Below are positions 48,601 through 61,688 of a stretch of 64,000 nt of DNA, piece by piece. The stretch's first letter is position 1. The number at the start of each line of letters is the position of its first letter. The stretch comes from Aphrophora alni (taxonomy: Eukaryota; Arthropoda; Insecta; Hemiptera; Aphrophoridae): contig OY740767.1 of NCBI GenBank assembly GCA_963513935.1, positions 81,456,060 to 81,520,059 of the forward strand. The letters are read 5' to 3'. The position numbers were made by a program, and so were the translations under genes. A model generated the notes under the pieces. The model searched no databases. It was not told the DNA's origin and saw only the letters and a program-made list of their open reading frames with translations.

Positions 48601-51600
48601 GTCTATCGTACAACCACTCTTTGTTGTAATCGTGGATTAGCATTATTTCAATATTTTCTATAGTTGTAAAATTTACCTTGTGACAAATATATATTATCAA
48701 TGTTTCTGTCAGATATCGCTTCTTGGAAGCAACACTTAGCGTTTAATGTACTCTATAAATATAGTATTTTTATTTCCAATTCCAATTTTTAGATAAAAAT
48801 ATAGACTGTCAAATATCATCGTGCACAGTTTACGGCTTTAATAAAGCTCTGAAAATTTACAAAAACTTTTATTAAGTAAAGTAGCCTAATTTTCTATGCT
48901 CAAAATACAATCTTTGCTAAACAACTTTGTTATTTATGATTAAAACAATTGCGAAGAAGGTGTCAGCAATGAAGGTCATGAAGGTAAATTAAATCGATAA
49001 GTACGAATATCAAAACACGTATGTATTAGAATTGACGACATACCAATCGACATTACTACGCGAATTCATAGATTAAAATACCCAAGCATAAATATTAATC
49101 TTCCAAAGGAATAAAATTTTCATTATATATAGTAGTTTCACCAGCCACTCGTATGAAGAGGTGAACATCATTAAAACAAATTGACTGCGTGAATATGCAT
49201 ACGTAAAGAATCCCAAGCTTCAATTCATTGTATTTTAATTTACAACCAACTATATTTTTTTTTTTAAACTATCACTATATATCCTGCTAATTTATTTATT
49301 TTTGCTATTTTATTGTGTTTTTTTATATTTTTTTTTATTTATTTATTTTTTTAAATTATTTTTTTATTTATATATATATATTTTTTTTTAATAATAAGGG
49401 CATAACAGCAACTATACATCTTTTTTTTAAATTAGGAAATAAATCATTAAACAATCTTTTTATATATAACCGAACAAAACATTTTCTTTCGAAATAGGTG
49501 ACAAATTATTGGGATTTCTATTAAATTATTGGCAAATTTTAAAATGGGAGATATGATATTAAACCTTAAAACATCGGCTATGCATAATCTGTACGTTATT
49601 CTGTAAGTTTTCATTTTACTTGAATAGTGTAATTCGACCAATTACATTTCTTTTTTAATGGTCAACGGAAATTATGTTTAAAATATGATTTTTGTTATAA
49701 ATTTCAGTGCTTAGATAGATTTAAAAGTATTTTAAAATACTTATAATTTTTCAACGAATTACGATTAATCATATAAATCTGTTTTACATAATATTAAATT
49801 TGATTTTGTTTAAATATATTATATATTATAATTAATTCTTTTTTTATTTATGTTGTAAAAATTGAATTAAGTGAATGTACCAAAGATATTATGTTGATAT
49901 TTAAACCGAAATTGGTGAATTGCCTCATTCTTTACAACCTTGGAAAATGTAGTGGTTACAAAGCCAAACCTATTTAGGGCGTGGTTTATGTACATCAATC
50001 AAATTCAAAGGAAGGATTTGAACGGTGCATCACAGAGAAATTTAAGTGATTTACTTTGACTAGTATTTATAAGTTATAACAAAATATGATAAAGATCAAG
50101 AAATATTCAAAATATATGGAATGACTCAAGCGCCAATTCCGTTGATGTACTATCATGAAACCCAATTAACTAATTACATTTAAAATGAAAAAAATTAATA
50201 ATACTTGTGTAGCTAGTATCTTCAAGATACTTGCACAATTCATGGAATATGCAATGTTGAAAAAGCAGTATGGTTTCGATTCTTCCAAGTTTTGTTAAAC
50301 AATATTGTTCCTCAAATATGTCATCTGAAATATCATATCTGAGTATTCTTTTGTTTTAAACAATTAACATAGCTTAAAACAAAGAATAAATGCCATATAT
50401 TCTATACAAATATTTTTATTTTTCCTTGTAATTGCTATTATAATATTTATTAAGGGGAGAAATTATAGTACACCAATATCAAAAAAGACTAAACATCGTG
50501 TTATGAAAATATACGAGTATATATAGTAGAAGTAGTGAAAATATGTGGTAGCCTACAAATATGACTAGTAATAAAACATAACAATACAAACATATTATAT
50601 TTACCCTTTTATGTTTTTTACAAACTACATTTTTTTTTTTAATTTACAAATACCTTATTTCCGAACGATTGTACATTAAATTTGATTACAGTACTTACGT
50701 TAGTTGGAGATAACAAGCAAAAGTTTGTGATGTATCTAATGTCATGAATACAAGACTTTTTTTTCACCCTATCAATAAAACGAAACTATTTTACCATCCT
50801 TCATTAGTTTAGAATTTAAAACCACTAAATAATTCGCAATGCATTGTGTATTTATTAACTAGAATTTTCCATAGATCGTTACATATGAAGGTAGTCCAAA
50901 CAACAAAAATGTCTTTAAACATATGATATAAGTATCCTTAATTTATAACAATAAAAACAAATTACTTATTATAAAACTACAGGCTGTTAAGGATTACACC
51001 ATATTTTAAGTTTTATTAAATATTTTGTTTTCATAATTTACAAAAAGTTGAATATACATTTTTCAGCTCAGGTATACATATCTCTAAATTAAATTAATTA
51101 CTAAAAATTAACAAGTTTTCCTTTATTAAAATTTTGTCTACACTTAACTTTTAGAATTGTTTTCCAAAAACTAATAACTAAAAATTATGTTAAAAAACCG
51201 GGCGCCCTTCGAATTATTTTCGCTTGAGTACTAAAGGTTTTTACTTCGTGAAAGTAATAAATAGTGATAGTAATAGGCGTATTCCTTTTCTTTTAACACT
51301 GAAGTATAAAGGTATAAATTTTACGGTTATAATCAGATGTATGCGACTGGTTTACATATAACAGGCTATTTAAGTATATATTAGTTTTAATTTTTCATCT
51401 GTAAATTATACATATGTTAATTTGCATATGTTAATTTAAATATATTTTATAAATATGTAAATTTGTTTTCGTCAAACACACGATTGAAGTAATAGCTAAT
51501 GTCCCTTAAATTATTTCATTTTCACTTGTGTATTGATTTTGTGGCATTTTCTAATTTGTACCAAGGGTAAGTGTGGGCGTGACAGGATATGTCTAGTAGA
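42647..51600. other. Long AT-rich stretch, no gene seen
   Basis: About 9 kb with no open frame above 72 codons and no domain that I recognise on either strand. Poly-T tracts occur near 45920-45940 and 49310-49400. The frame at 48028-48246 lies across two similar GGAACGTGTCC sentences and looks like chance. Slightly GC-richer patches at 44585-44640 and 45770-45900 may be old transposon fragments, but I cannot assign them. Confidence 0.5.
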
Positions 51601-51625
51601 TATCTGATAAGAGAAATAACGGGTG

Positions 51626-51634
51626 TATATAGAG
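51626..51634 (+). promoter_or_regulatory. TATA-like box of the signal-peptide gene
   Basis: TATATAGAG in a sudden GC-richer context, about 280 bp upstream of the predicted start codon. The leader that follows (about 51655-51907) is clearly GC-richer than the surrounding kilobases, as expected of a first exon. The start site itself is not visible. Confidence 0.45.
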
Positions 51635-51867
51635 GGCGCTATTGTTTTCTCTGAGACAGAAATCCCACCGACAGCGACGAAAGCAGTAATGATAACTGAT
51701 AAGAACCTTTCTTAACTCTGCTCCGGACTGGGCGGTAAATCGATTGAGTTGTAACGGTAGACGCATGCGTCAAGCAGATAGACAGACAGACTTCCGACGT
51801 GATCTGCTACAGCAGCTTCAGATGTTTCTCTAGCTCTTTATTTACATGAATCCAGTGTAAACATGAG

Positions 51868-51987
51868 ATGAGTGGTGTTAGTGAGCGGTATAGTGAGTCG
51901 GTCCAACATGTCCGCGCATCTTCCACTTACGTCTATTCTTCTAATCTTTATCAAACTTTGCTTTGCCAAAGATCTGGACGAAAATAA
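51868..51987 (+). other. Upstream ORF overlapping the predicted start
   Basis: Three ATGs precede the chosen start: 51846 (4 codons), 51863 (2 codons) and 51868. The last opens 39 codons in another frame and ends at 51987, overlapping the signal-peptide frame. Such frames often reduce translation of the main one. Its product has no recognisable feature. Confidence 0.4.
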
Positions 51988-51989
51988 AG
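51908..51989 (+). CDS. First coding exon of a secreted or membrane protein
   Basis: ATG at 51908 has A at -3 and opens 27 codons plus one base, ending at a splice-donor match (AAAG|GTAAAA, donor GT at 51990-51991). The N-terminus is MSAHLPLTSILLIFIKLCFA followed by KDLDENK. This is a textbook signal peptide with a short polar start, a hydrophobic core, and C-F-A before the likely cleavage. The mature chain begins with charged residues. The GC-richer leader and TATA-like box upstream support a real promoter-proximal exon. The next exon would have to start in phase 1, and I found none in the remaining 12 kb, so the first intron is probably long. Ion-channel subunits, receptors and adhesion proteins often have this layout, but the sequence does not allow naming the gene. 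Confidence 0.6.
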
Positions 51990-54900
51990 GTAAAATACAT
52001 TAATAATACACAATAAATAATATTTTCCTTACACACTGTATTTTAATAAACAATGTTAATTTTTTTAAATAATAATTTATAATAAGTTATAAAGGTAAAA
52101 ATAAGCATTATTTATGACTATAGTTTATAAACAATATATGATGATATTCCACCTGTTGACTATTGAGTACGTTAATAAACAAACCATACTTAAATCAAAT
52201 TATGAAACACATAATATTTAAACTGATAAAACAACAACCCTTTGAAAGTTAGTAAACTTTTTTATCGTTTTACAAATCGATATTTATATTAAAAGAATTA
52301 TAATTGTTTAATTATAACTGAAAAAATAAGTACTTTCACAATTTTAGTACTTGCTATCAAGTTATAAAAAATTTCTTTATTTGTGTGTGTGGGTGTGTTG
52401 TGTCCATTAAGTATTATAAACAACATTGTCTTAGAGACGAGTTTTCTGATTACTTGTATTAGAAATACACATGCAACACAACATTTTATACAATTATGAA
52501 CACAAGTAATTGAACATTATGTAATTTCGTAAATATGTGAAATATTTATTTTCTTAGCTACAAAAAGAACACATATATCTATGAATTATTTTAAGCAAAA
52601 TTATATTAGAGAAGAGTGTTCTAATACTTGTTTTTGAATAACATTGTAAATCAGAATTATATACAATTATGAACACAAGTAATTTAACATATGTAATTTC
52701 GTAAATAAGTGAAATAAATACTTTCCATTGCTATAAATGGTTATGAATACATCTAGTTTGAAAACATTTAACAAAATAATATATTAATGACTTTGCATTG
52801 TTAAGATTTAAAATGACACAAAATTGGTCTTCATTTTTAAACTAAATATTTTAAGGAAAGTGTATTTTAAATGTTTTAAAATTACAAAAGGGAGTAAATT
52901 TATCTTAAATCTTGAGGACTATTAAATCTAATAATTTTATACAATATCATGAACATAGAAAAAAAAACTGTATTTTTATATTAATTATTGTTGTTCTTCG
53001 GTGTAAAAATATTGTATAGTAAGTAGTTAATGTAATTGATCTACGATGATTTCATCACCTTAACCATAGCAGTGTTTTATAAATGAGGGTACAACTTGGT
53101 ACTGCGCCATCAAAGCGTATATGTTTCATAAAGGACTTTAATTTGAATTTTAATGTATAATTCAAACTTTAATTGCAACACTAATAACGATGGAGTAGAT
53201 TCCTCACACCCTTAAAACTCCTCTTCTTCGGTAATTGACAATGAAACAAACTGAGTAATTACCTTCCCCTAATATTGTGGTAGCACAATGAACCCTGCCA
53301 GTACGATTCAGCAACCAACTCCATCACTTTCAAAACATCTTTTTTGGCACTAAAGTGATCGTTTTTTATCATGACACTTAATAATATTTTATATCAGTGT
53401 AATATAAAATCTAATAAAGAAATACACTATGAACTTTTTTAACTTATTTTAAATCAGTATAATGTTTTCAAAATAAAAAAAATAAATATGTTATAAGTTA
53501 TAATAATTAAATAATAATCAATCACAATTTTTGAAGTAAATTATCAAGATCTCTATAATCAACAACAGTAAACACAGTTAAGAAAGCTTCTCTTACAGTA
53601 GCGGATATACTACTGTGATTTTGCATAATATCTTAAGGCATTTAGGTCTTTAGAATCTTGTTGATAGTCTTTAGGCCTTTTCATTAGTGGAACATGATTG
53701 TATATTTGAAATTAATCTTATTTTGGCTCCTTAAGTTTTCAAACTGATAAAAATAAACCGTGTTAACTAAAATTTATAAATTTTTACAATGTAAATTCTA
53801 GAAACAAAATTAACATTACTTATCGTTATTTATATCATAAAGGACTAATAAAAGAGAACCACCGTCTTATATAGTTATTCCTAATTCTAATAGATGTTAT
53901 ACTTATTTGTATTAAGTGGAGAGAAAACAATGCCACACAATTTGAAAATTTCACTTAGATTTATGATGATGCTCGAAAAAGTTTGATTAAAATCATAGAA
54001 GGCAAACTATTCTCAGATTCCTGTTAAACATTAAGAATGAGTTCTTTGTTTCTAGGGAAGCGTTATAATATCATTATTATATGGCCATTATCAAACACTG
54101 TCATATGTATGTATCTTAATAACATGAAGGCGTTCTCCTCTTAAATGTTAACATAAATGAAGTTTTTATAACATTTTTGTATCAAAGAGGGACTTAAACA
54201 TTGTAACCAAAACCTAATTAATAGATATTTATATCCAAAATAATCGAAAAAAACAAACTTAATATAATGAAGTGACAGCAATTCGCTTCTTAAATTAAAA
54301 ACAGATCACTGGCACAATAAAAAAGTGATTTCCTTTAAAAAATACTTTTAAGGAGCAACACCATAAATAAAAAACGTCATCAAATTCCATTTAGCAGTAT
54401 CAAAATGAAAATGATTAGGCTATTTCAATCTCCTATTTACAATTCTAGTTCTTCTTCTTAATTGAAACTCATTCATAAATTTTAATATTCAATGTCTCAC
54501 CAACCGTTTGAACAAGCAGTTTATTTGGGAAAATTTATTTTAAATAAAATGAGCAAACTTTCAATTTATCAAACAGGATTTCATATCTTCATAAGAACAC
54601 TAAGAATATTTTTTTAAACTTTATATTGGATAAATTCTGGGAAATAAACATATTTTTGTCTACGATAAATAATTAGTGTATTCATAATCACATAAAATAT
54701 TAATTAATATCTCACAAAACTCCCCTTTATGAACTACCATTTCCCATAAAGTTCGTTTAAGTAAAATATTTTAACTACAAAAAGGAAAATATTTCAAATA
54801 AGTTGCGAATTGATACTCCACAAAGAAGAGAGAAGCTGCTGTAACAATAAATAAATATGGTGTATGTTATGGAGTCTTTGTGCAATGTATTTCAAGTTCA

Positions 54901-55533
54901 TAACTTTTTTGATCGTGATTTTTTACAATGGTGAACTTAGCGAGGGCAGTGAAGTTTTAGTTGAGGTAGATATTGTATTTTGAATGAAATTGTGTATTGA
55001 CGAGGTTGGATAGAGCAGAAACGGAGTTGGGAAAATCTTTTTCCTTGTGGAATGTACATATCAAATATAGAATCACACTTACAGAAAATATTGCATCTGG
55101 ATGGAAAATGTAAGCACCAGTTGTTGAGTCTAAACGAGAATTTGTTTGACATTTTTTCCTTTTTAATCAAATATCATTCTATGGAATCTCCTCTTTCCAG
55201 TAATATTTAAAACTATATATTTATTATAATAATTATAGGTGAAAAAAATTATTTAGTAAGTGGTTTTATGATTGATTTTAGCAGTATACATGCTTACGAT
55301 TCATTGTTAAACAGTTGTATTTCATATACATTTTTGTTTGTCTTTTAGACTGTGTTATTTTGTGTTGTGTAGTTGGCAATAGTTTATTATGTGTCTCTTT
55401 ATCTGTAAAACAGCATATGGTTGTCTGCAGATGGTTTTGTTAACATTTAACCTCAACATTGTGCTTGATATTATTGAAAGTAAAGTGAATTTATAAGTAG
55501 CCTAGAAGTGTTTTAGTTAGGTGCTATTTTGTG
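51990..55533 (+). other. Presumed first intron, left part
   Basis: AT-rich and without exons I can support. It holds the imperfect 173 bp duplication at 52480-52770. The minus-strand frame at 54937-55170 (77 codons) has no recognised domain. Confidence 0.45.
52480..52770. repeat. Imperfect tandem duplication, period 173 bp
   Basis: The sentence beginning ACAATTATGAACACAAGTAA occurs at 52490 and again at 52663. In both places it is followed by a near-identical TAATTTCGTAAATA(T/A)GTGAAATA stretch. Divergence is moderate, so the duplication is old. Confidence 0.75.
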
Positions 55534-56460
55534 ATGGGGAACAAGAAGAAAGTGGGAACTTGGAGAGATCAAGTTGTAAAAAAGGAACAAATATAGGTTA
55601 ACGCAAGGAAATAGAAAACACTTCTGAATTTGTAACACCTAACACTTCCAACACAAGGCCTAGAAGAGTATCAAGTTCTACGCAAAAGCTTGAGAGTAAT
55701 TTTAATTACTACAGGAGCTAAAATGAAACGTTTGAGTATGATATCATTTATTTCAACATATTGGAAGAGGCTCTTTCTAATGAGGAAGTCTGCAAATTTT
55801 GCCATAAAACCTTGAAAATAAAAACAGCCCCTCGTAGGACTTGCGACACGGTTTACGATATTTTGTGTAAATTGTGAGCAAATTGAATAGGTATTTTCTA
55901 ATTGTGACAAGATAACTAGATACTAAGCCTACTGCAAGTGTAAATGTATATGATGTAAATATTAGGTTAGTGTACGGTCTAAAAGCTATTGGAAAAGGAT
56001 ATACCGCAGCAAAAACTCTGTGCGGGATTTTGAACCTCCCTCCGCCTGCCACAATTTACGGTAGGCATGAAAATGTATTAGGGTAAACAAGTAAACTACT
56101 ATGTGAGCAGTCAATGAATACTGCCCTTACAGAGGCAGTAGAAATGAACCATCCTGGTTCTAATGAACCTAATCGTCCTAGAACTGATCTATTTGTGGCA
56201 TTGGACAGATCATGGCAAAAGAGAGGTCATGTGTCACTGAACGGCATTGTATCGATAACTTCCGTTGACTCAGGAAAGTATTAGATATAACTGCACTGTC
56301 AAAGTTTTGCAAATGTCCAGGAAAAAATAAAAATCAACATGTTGTACTTTGTGAACCAACTACTTAGGTACCATTGGGGGTATGGAGTGTGAGGGCGCAG
56401 TCCAAATGTTTTCAAGATCCGTACCAATAGGCCTAAACCATATTATTTTTTTCATTACAA
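55534..56460 (+). pseudogene. Decayed Mutator-like transposase
   Basis: The frame starts MGNKKKVGTW at 55534 and then breaks through several frames and stops. Recognisable pieces in order are EVCKFCHKTLKIKTAPRRTC (about 55786), RLVYGLKAIGKGYTAAKT with NLPPPA (55961-56055), and FVALDRSWQKRGHVSLNG (about 56190-56245). Then come SVDSGKVLDIT and CKCPG. This matches the Mutator-like transposase domain found widely in arthropod genomes, in which the D(G/R)SWxKRGHxSLNG block carries a catalytic aspartate. The copy lacks the later catalytic residues in a readable frame. The minus-strand frames at 55671-55910 and 55777-56052 are shadows of it. Confidence 0.75.
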
Positions 56461-56897
56461 TAAAAAAACCTAATATTTTTTTAGGGAAGTTTAGTTAATA
56501 CGGTTAGTTTAGTCGTTTTTTGCGATTTCTCGAAAACAAAGAATTTCGACCATTTTCCACTCATAACTCAAAAACCGTTAAAGATAACTTCACCAATTTT
56601 TTACAGGAGATATATCGACTACAGATGGAATTCCTGATGGGAGGTATAATTGTTAACTGCTGTGTAAAAGGAATAAAAAATTGATTTGTAACCAAATTTT
56701 TGAAAAAAAAAATTGTGTTTTATTTATTTGTGTAAAAATTATTAATTTTTATAATTTTGACATAATCCTGTGTAAGGAACTAGGTAAAGAAAAAAAAATT
56801 TCAAAAAATAGGGCTCTGGGTCTAATGGTTAATGAAATATCGGTTTTAAAGTTAACATTACGGTTAAATGACTTTTGGACTCGCCTTAAAAACCTTT
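56461..56897 (+). mobile_element. Probable 3' part of the Mutator-like element
   Basis: Follows the transposase remnant with sentences such as TTTCTCGAAAAC and AACTCAAAAACCGTTAAAGA, and ends with GGACTCGCCTTAAAAACC. This is the style of arthropod DNA-transposon subterminal DNA. I did not find the matching left terminus upstream of 55534, so the boundaries are guesses. Confidence 0.4.
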
Positions 56898-57896
56898 GAG
56901 TGATATATATGTTTAGTTGTTTAGTGAAAAGTATTTGATATCTAATAACTTTTTTATAATGCTATTTAATAAGATGAATATTAGCGGAGACTTTATAGAC
57001 TCTGCAAATTTTGATATCATAATAGTTGAAAAGAAGATGTAATTATTTTTGATTCTGAAGATGGAGGTCAACTCATGAACACTTTACTTTCTTGTCGTTT
57101 GTTATGTCAATGCAATAGATTTTCAAGTTTAAGCATTACAATGCAAGAAGCAATCTTCTTTCATTCACAAGCTGTAATTTCATTCTGAAAACGTAGTACT
57201 TATTTCATTTGAACGTTGAAGTAAATAATTAATTTTCTCACTTAATTACAAAAAGGAATGCCATAAATACTCTACAATCCCGATCAAATTAACTTAAATT
57301 GTAACAATTGAATGGTAAATTTAAAACTTATAATTGTTGCTTTTTAAATAGGAATAGGGGATTTTATTATATAATGTTAAAACTGTAAAAATTGAAATTA
57401 AAATATCAATTTGAGAAGTGATACAACAACAATAATGCATAGCACTGATATACTGATTTTTTTCGACAATGTTAAGATTATAGAATAATTATTGAAACAC
57501 TCCAGTTTCGAGATAGCACACCAAGACAACCTTTCAATGATTAAGGCACCATCATTAAGTGTTACGCGTACATAAACTGTATGCTACAAAGTTCGAGTGT
57601 CACAAAGTTTGTATATATGTAACAACTAAAGATCATGATAGACGTTGGAACCTTGTCCGTTTAAAAATACTGATTATTAGATTTAAGGAATAATATTTGA
57701 AGTATATACTCAAAACCGCTAAATTAATGTTACCTTGGAAGTACGGAGTAATATTATATATGTTTAATCCGTATCATACTAAGTTGAGGATTCACAAACA
57801 ACAATATTAGAAATCCAATTTAAGATAAATATTCATTACTAGCAGAGTATCTGTTCTTCGTACGGGTTTGGCGTATATTTGTATTTGTGAGTGTTA
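56898..57896. other. AT-rich DNA, no gene seen
   Basis: Nothing recognised. Confidence 0.5.
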
Positions 57897-58034
57897 AAGG
57901 AGTTTTCCAGGCCAGTGAGGCGGTGCCTTGATGGAATTTCTAAATAAAAATAGGCCTATGTGTTAACCAGGGACCCTAAGAGAATGTCCATGTACAATTT
58001 CAGCTCAATGGGTCCAGTAGTTTTTTTGTGATTG

Positions 58035-58115
<81 letters not shown>

Positions 58116-58146
58116 TACCATTAGATTTTTAAATAATAGTATAGAT
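57897..58146 (+). repeat. RTE-like dispersed repeat tail
   Basis: Contains GGCCTATGTGTTAACCAGGG, then TTTCAGCTCAATGGGTCCAG and TAGTTTTTTTGTGATTGAGT. A CA run and ATAATAGTATAGAT close it. This order is a widespread 3' end of dispersed retroelements in arthropods, usually ascribed to RTE-type or dependent SINE elements. The CA run at 58039-58113 appears to be an expansion inside it. The family name is from memory of the pattern. Confidence 0.6.
58039..58113. repeat. (CA)n microsatellite
   Basis: A pure AC/CA run of about 75 bp embedded in the dispersed repeat tail. Confidence 0.95.
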
Positions 58147-61100
58147 ATTGTATTTTTACAGGATAAATATTTTCACAATATATATTATATATATATATTA
58201 TATCAGTAACAATATAAATAATGTTAAAACTTCATAGATGTCACTAACAAATTAAATGAACATAAAAAAGGCTGCTTAACTTATAAATTCGACGTTAATA
58301 AAAATAAATGTTTTCTATATCGTTTCATGAAATGTATTATTTATTCCAAAATACTTATGTCATTCATTCCAAAATACACCATAAGCAATTGTACAAAGAA
58401 TCTAAGACTAAAACTAGGAGTGTATTTTACTTCATGGTTCATTTTAATATAAAGTTTTAAAGAAGCTTTACCATTTTAAAGCCACCATTTTAACGAAACA
58501 AGTGCAAAATAACAATTGAACCTGTTTTAATATCAGTTTCTTCCTGCGATTCAGTTGATTGTGCAAAGTGATTATAAGTTCGTTTATAAAAAGTGTCTAA
58601 ACTTTGTTATAAAGATCAGAATATCAAGAATTGTAAGGGCAATTGCGATAAAATCTGGATGGGACTAGAAAAGCACACAGTAGAAATCATTATTTTTATT
58701 TGCACCACTAGAAATCATGTAGATTCTTTGATTAAATCTTATTTTTGAGTATATTGTTTTCATAGCAAATTTAGACAAATTTTTCACTTTTTTATATGTA
58801 AATATTGTTTTCAGAACTATAAAATATATTTGACATTTTGGAAATAGGCTAAACACTAAAACTTTTATTTTGTTGTACATTTAATACTAAATAGCAGTCA
58901 ACAAAATATATAAATTTAGAAGAATATTGTTTCTTTGGTGGGGGAGGGGGGAGGTTGAAGCTTTCAATACTTGTTCCTTTTTAAACAAAGTGATTCAGAA
59001 AGGATATTCAATAGGACGCAATTACGTACAAAAATGCTGTAATAAATCATGGGAAGAAAGTGAATGATGAAAACAAAATCCCAATGACTAGATAAACTAG
59101 CATTTAAATGAAGCTGAAATGTGTTATTAAAATATACACTATATTTTGTATTTTGTTACAACTAATACCATAAGACGTTATTTATACGTTTCGGATTCTG
59201 GAAACTATGTAAAGTACAAAATTAAAACCTTTAGTATAATACTGCGGAAAAAAACATTTTTAACTGTATATTATTACAAATATATGTCTGGTAAGTGTTA
59301 ATATCATTTAAATTTATGCTAAAAGTTGTAATTAGATTTATGTTGCAACTAGAGTTATTGACCTCTTTTTCATGTTTGAATAATTTATATATAAAACTCT
59401 AAAATTACAAAACACATAGTGAACAAAACTTTGCATGATTCTTGAAAATGTGGTTCCAAATAGAGTAGATACATTTATAATAGTTTTCATTATCAAATCA
59501 TTCAGTAACACGTTCTTCAGTTTTTCCTTCGGTGATACATAATAAAACAATAACTTTATAAATTACTTGTGCCTGCATTTTTAATGAAAATATAGTTTAC
59601 TTTTTTGTTTAAAGTAAAGTTAATAAAAGTATTTAATCCTGGTAAAGAAAGTACGAATTAATGTCAATTTTAATAGAACTTGTTAGTGTATATATGGACA
59701 GAATATTGAAAATTTATAGTTGATACATGTGTATTTCTGGATTTGGAGACAACGTCATGTTGAAAACTAAATGTTCCTCCAAAACAATCCATTTTTTTTT
59801 AATTGAAATTCGCACGAAAATGGTTTTCAGTTTAGTAATATAAATCTAAATCACAGACAAAAATAAAAATATAGAAATACACACATAACAAATTTTATGT
59901 CTACCGACCTACCCAACACCAGTCGTTTGTTTTACGGATTTCTTTTATGAATATCTGAAAGGAATATATTAGGTTTGAAGTATCACTACAATCCGAAGAA
60001 AGCGGAAACATATAGTACGAGTACAATATTATAACTAAAAGCATACTGTAAGCAACACCTACATTAGAAACAAATGATTCAGGCTTGGTGTGTAACGAAT
60101 ACTCTTAGAGTATTTGTGGGCTAGGAGTCTTTATTTAACGATTTTTTCTTCATTTTTTATAAGATGATGATAACACAGAGTTTTTTTCCTTAACCAACAA
60201 GGATTAAAGAATACTAAAAAGGCTAACCGGAATACAAAACTTTTGCCATTTGTAATAATATCTTTCTATTCAAACAATAATAAAAGACAATACCAGATGT
60301 AATCTAATAGAAATGATGTGTGTGGGGGGGGGAATGAAGTATGAAATTATTATGATTTATTTTTATTATTCATCAGTATTTCTTACTCACATAATTCACA
60401 TACAAAATAATAACCATTTTTTCATTATGAATAAAACTGTTTTCAACCTGCACAAAGCTATTAAGATATTATATGGGCCTTACAGATAAAACATTATTCT
60501 ATAGATTCCCTAAAATGTGAAATCTCGCCTCCGTTTCGACACTTACTAACCCTTTCTTTCTGGTTAACATACTTGTCCTACCATTTAATAAAATCGAGCC
60601 TTCTTACCAAATTATAGTAAAATCAAACTAAAATTGCGACCTCCGTTATAATTATGTACAGTGATACAAAATGGTGGCATAATACTATTGTAGGTAGTAC
60701 CATTGACTATTTAATAGTATAGTTCCTAGAATCTTTAGGGTGTTCTTATTTCCATTATTTAAATTATGTTCAGAATAATTAGGTTATTCAGAACTGACTA
60801 CAACACCTTTAAGATGGTCCAATCTTACTTAATCGAGTAGTTAGGAATAAATTAAAGGTATTGGTTTTTTTTTAAATGACATTTAATTTACAAGAGGGAA
60901 GACGTAAAATTATAAATTTAATTAGTTTTAAAATAGAAGTATTAAGTGAATTAATTCTGAAATTTACTTGTGATTACAAATCATTGTGACGTAGACATTC
61001 ATGCAATGTTTTATAACTTTCTTTTTCATTTATCAATCACATTACAACAATTATCTATTCAACGTAAAGATAAATTCTTTTGAATTCTTAATTCGGAGAG

Positions 61101-61618
61101 CAAGAAGTTAATTAATTCTCCGACTATTCCACCTCAGTTTAATATGAACTACACTTCAGATCTTATTGACTACACTTCCAAGGGGAATTTTGTTTGCTTC
61201 TTAATTTAAAATTCTACTAATTAAATTCCAATACCAAATTTAAACAGATGTTTATTTAAAATTATTACAATTTAAAGTATTATATTTATTTCCGTAATTT
61301 AAATATGCTTGTGCGTTTTATTTTATATCTTCTATACTAGGGCTGGACGACAAAACCATTTAGAGCTGGATTAAAAAAAATCATCCTTGGCAATTTTCAA
61401 CATATAAAATGGTGTTATGGATTACAACACAGTTGAAAGGATTATCGAACTTTAAAGCACGCTTCTCACATACCAGGTGAGAAACGTGCATAAGCAACTG
61501 AACCGAATGTAAACAAGAATGGCTATTTTTATTCTGATAACATGGTAGGATGAAGTAAAGAATTAGATCAATTTAGCGTGTTAATCCTCCACCTGAAAAT
61601 AAAAATACACAGTAACCC

Positions 61619-61622
<4 letters not shown>
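58147..61622. other. AT-rich DNA, no gene seen
   Basis: Short G-runs occur near 58938-58955 and 60325-60333. A 13 bp inverted repeat with a 7 bp loop is at 61457-61489. No exon, RNA gene or domain was recognised. Confidence 0.5.
61457..61489 (-). repeat. Small hairpin, 13 bp stem
   Basis: Arms 61457-61469 and 61477-61489 (GCACG(C/T)TTCTCAC) around a 7 bp loop. As minus-strand RNA the one mismatch becomes a G:U pair. No other feature supports a function. Confidence 0.6.

Positions 61623-61682
<60 letters not shown>
61623..61682. repeat. (TA)n microsatellite
   Basis: A pure TA run of about 60 bp. Confidence 0.95.
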
Positions 61683-61688
<6 letters not shown>

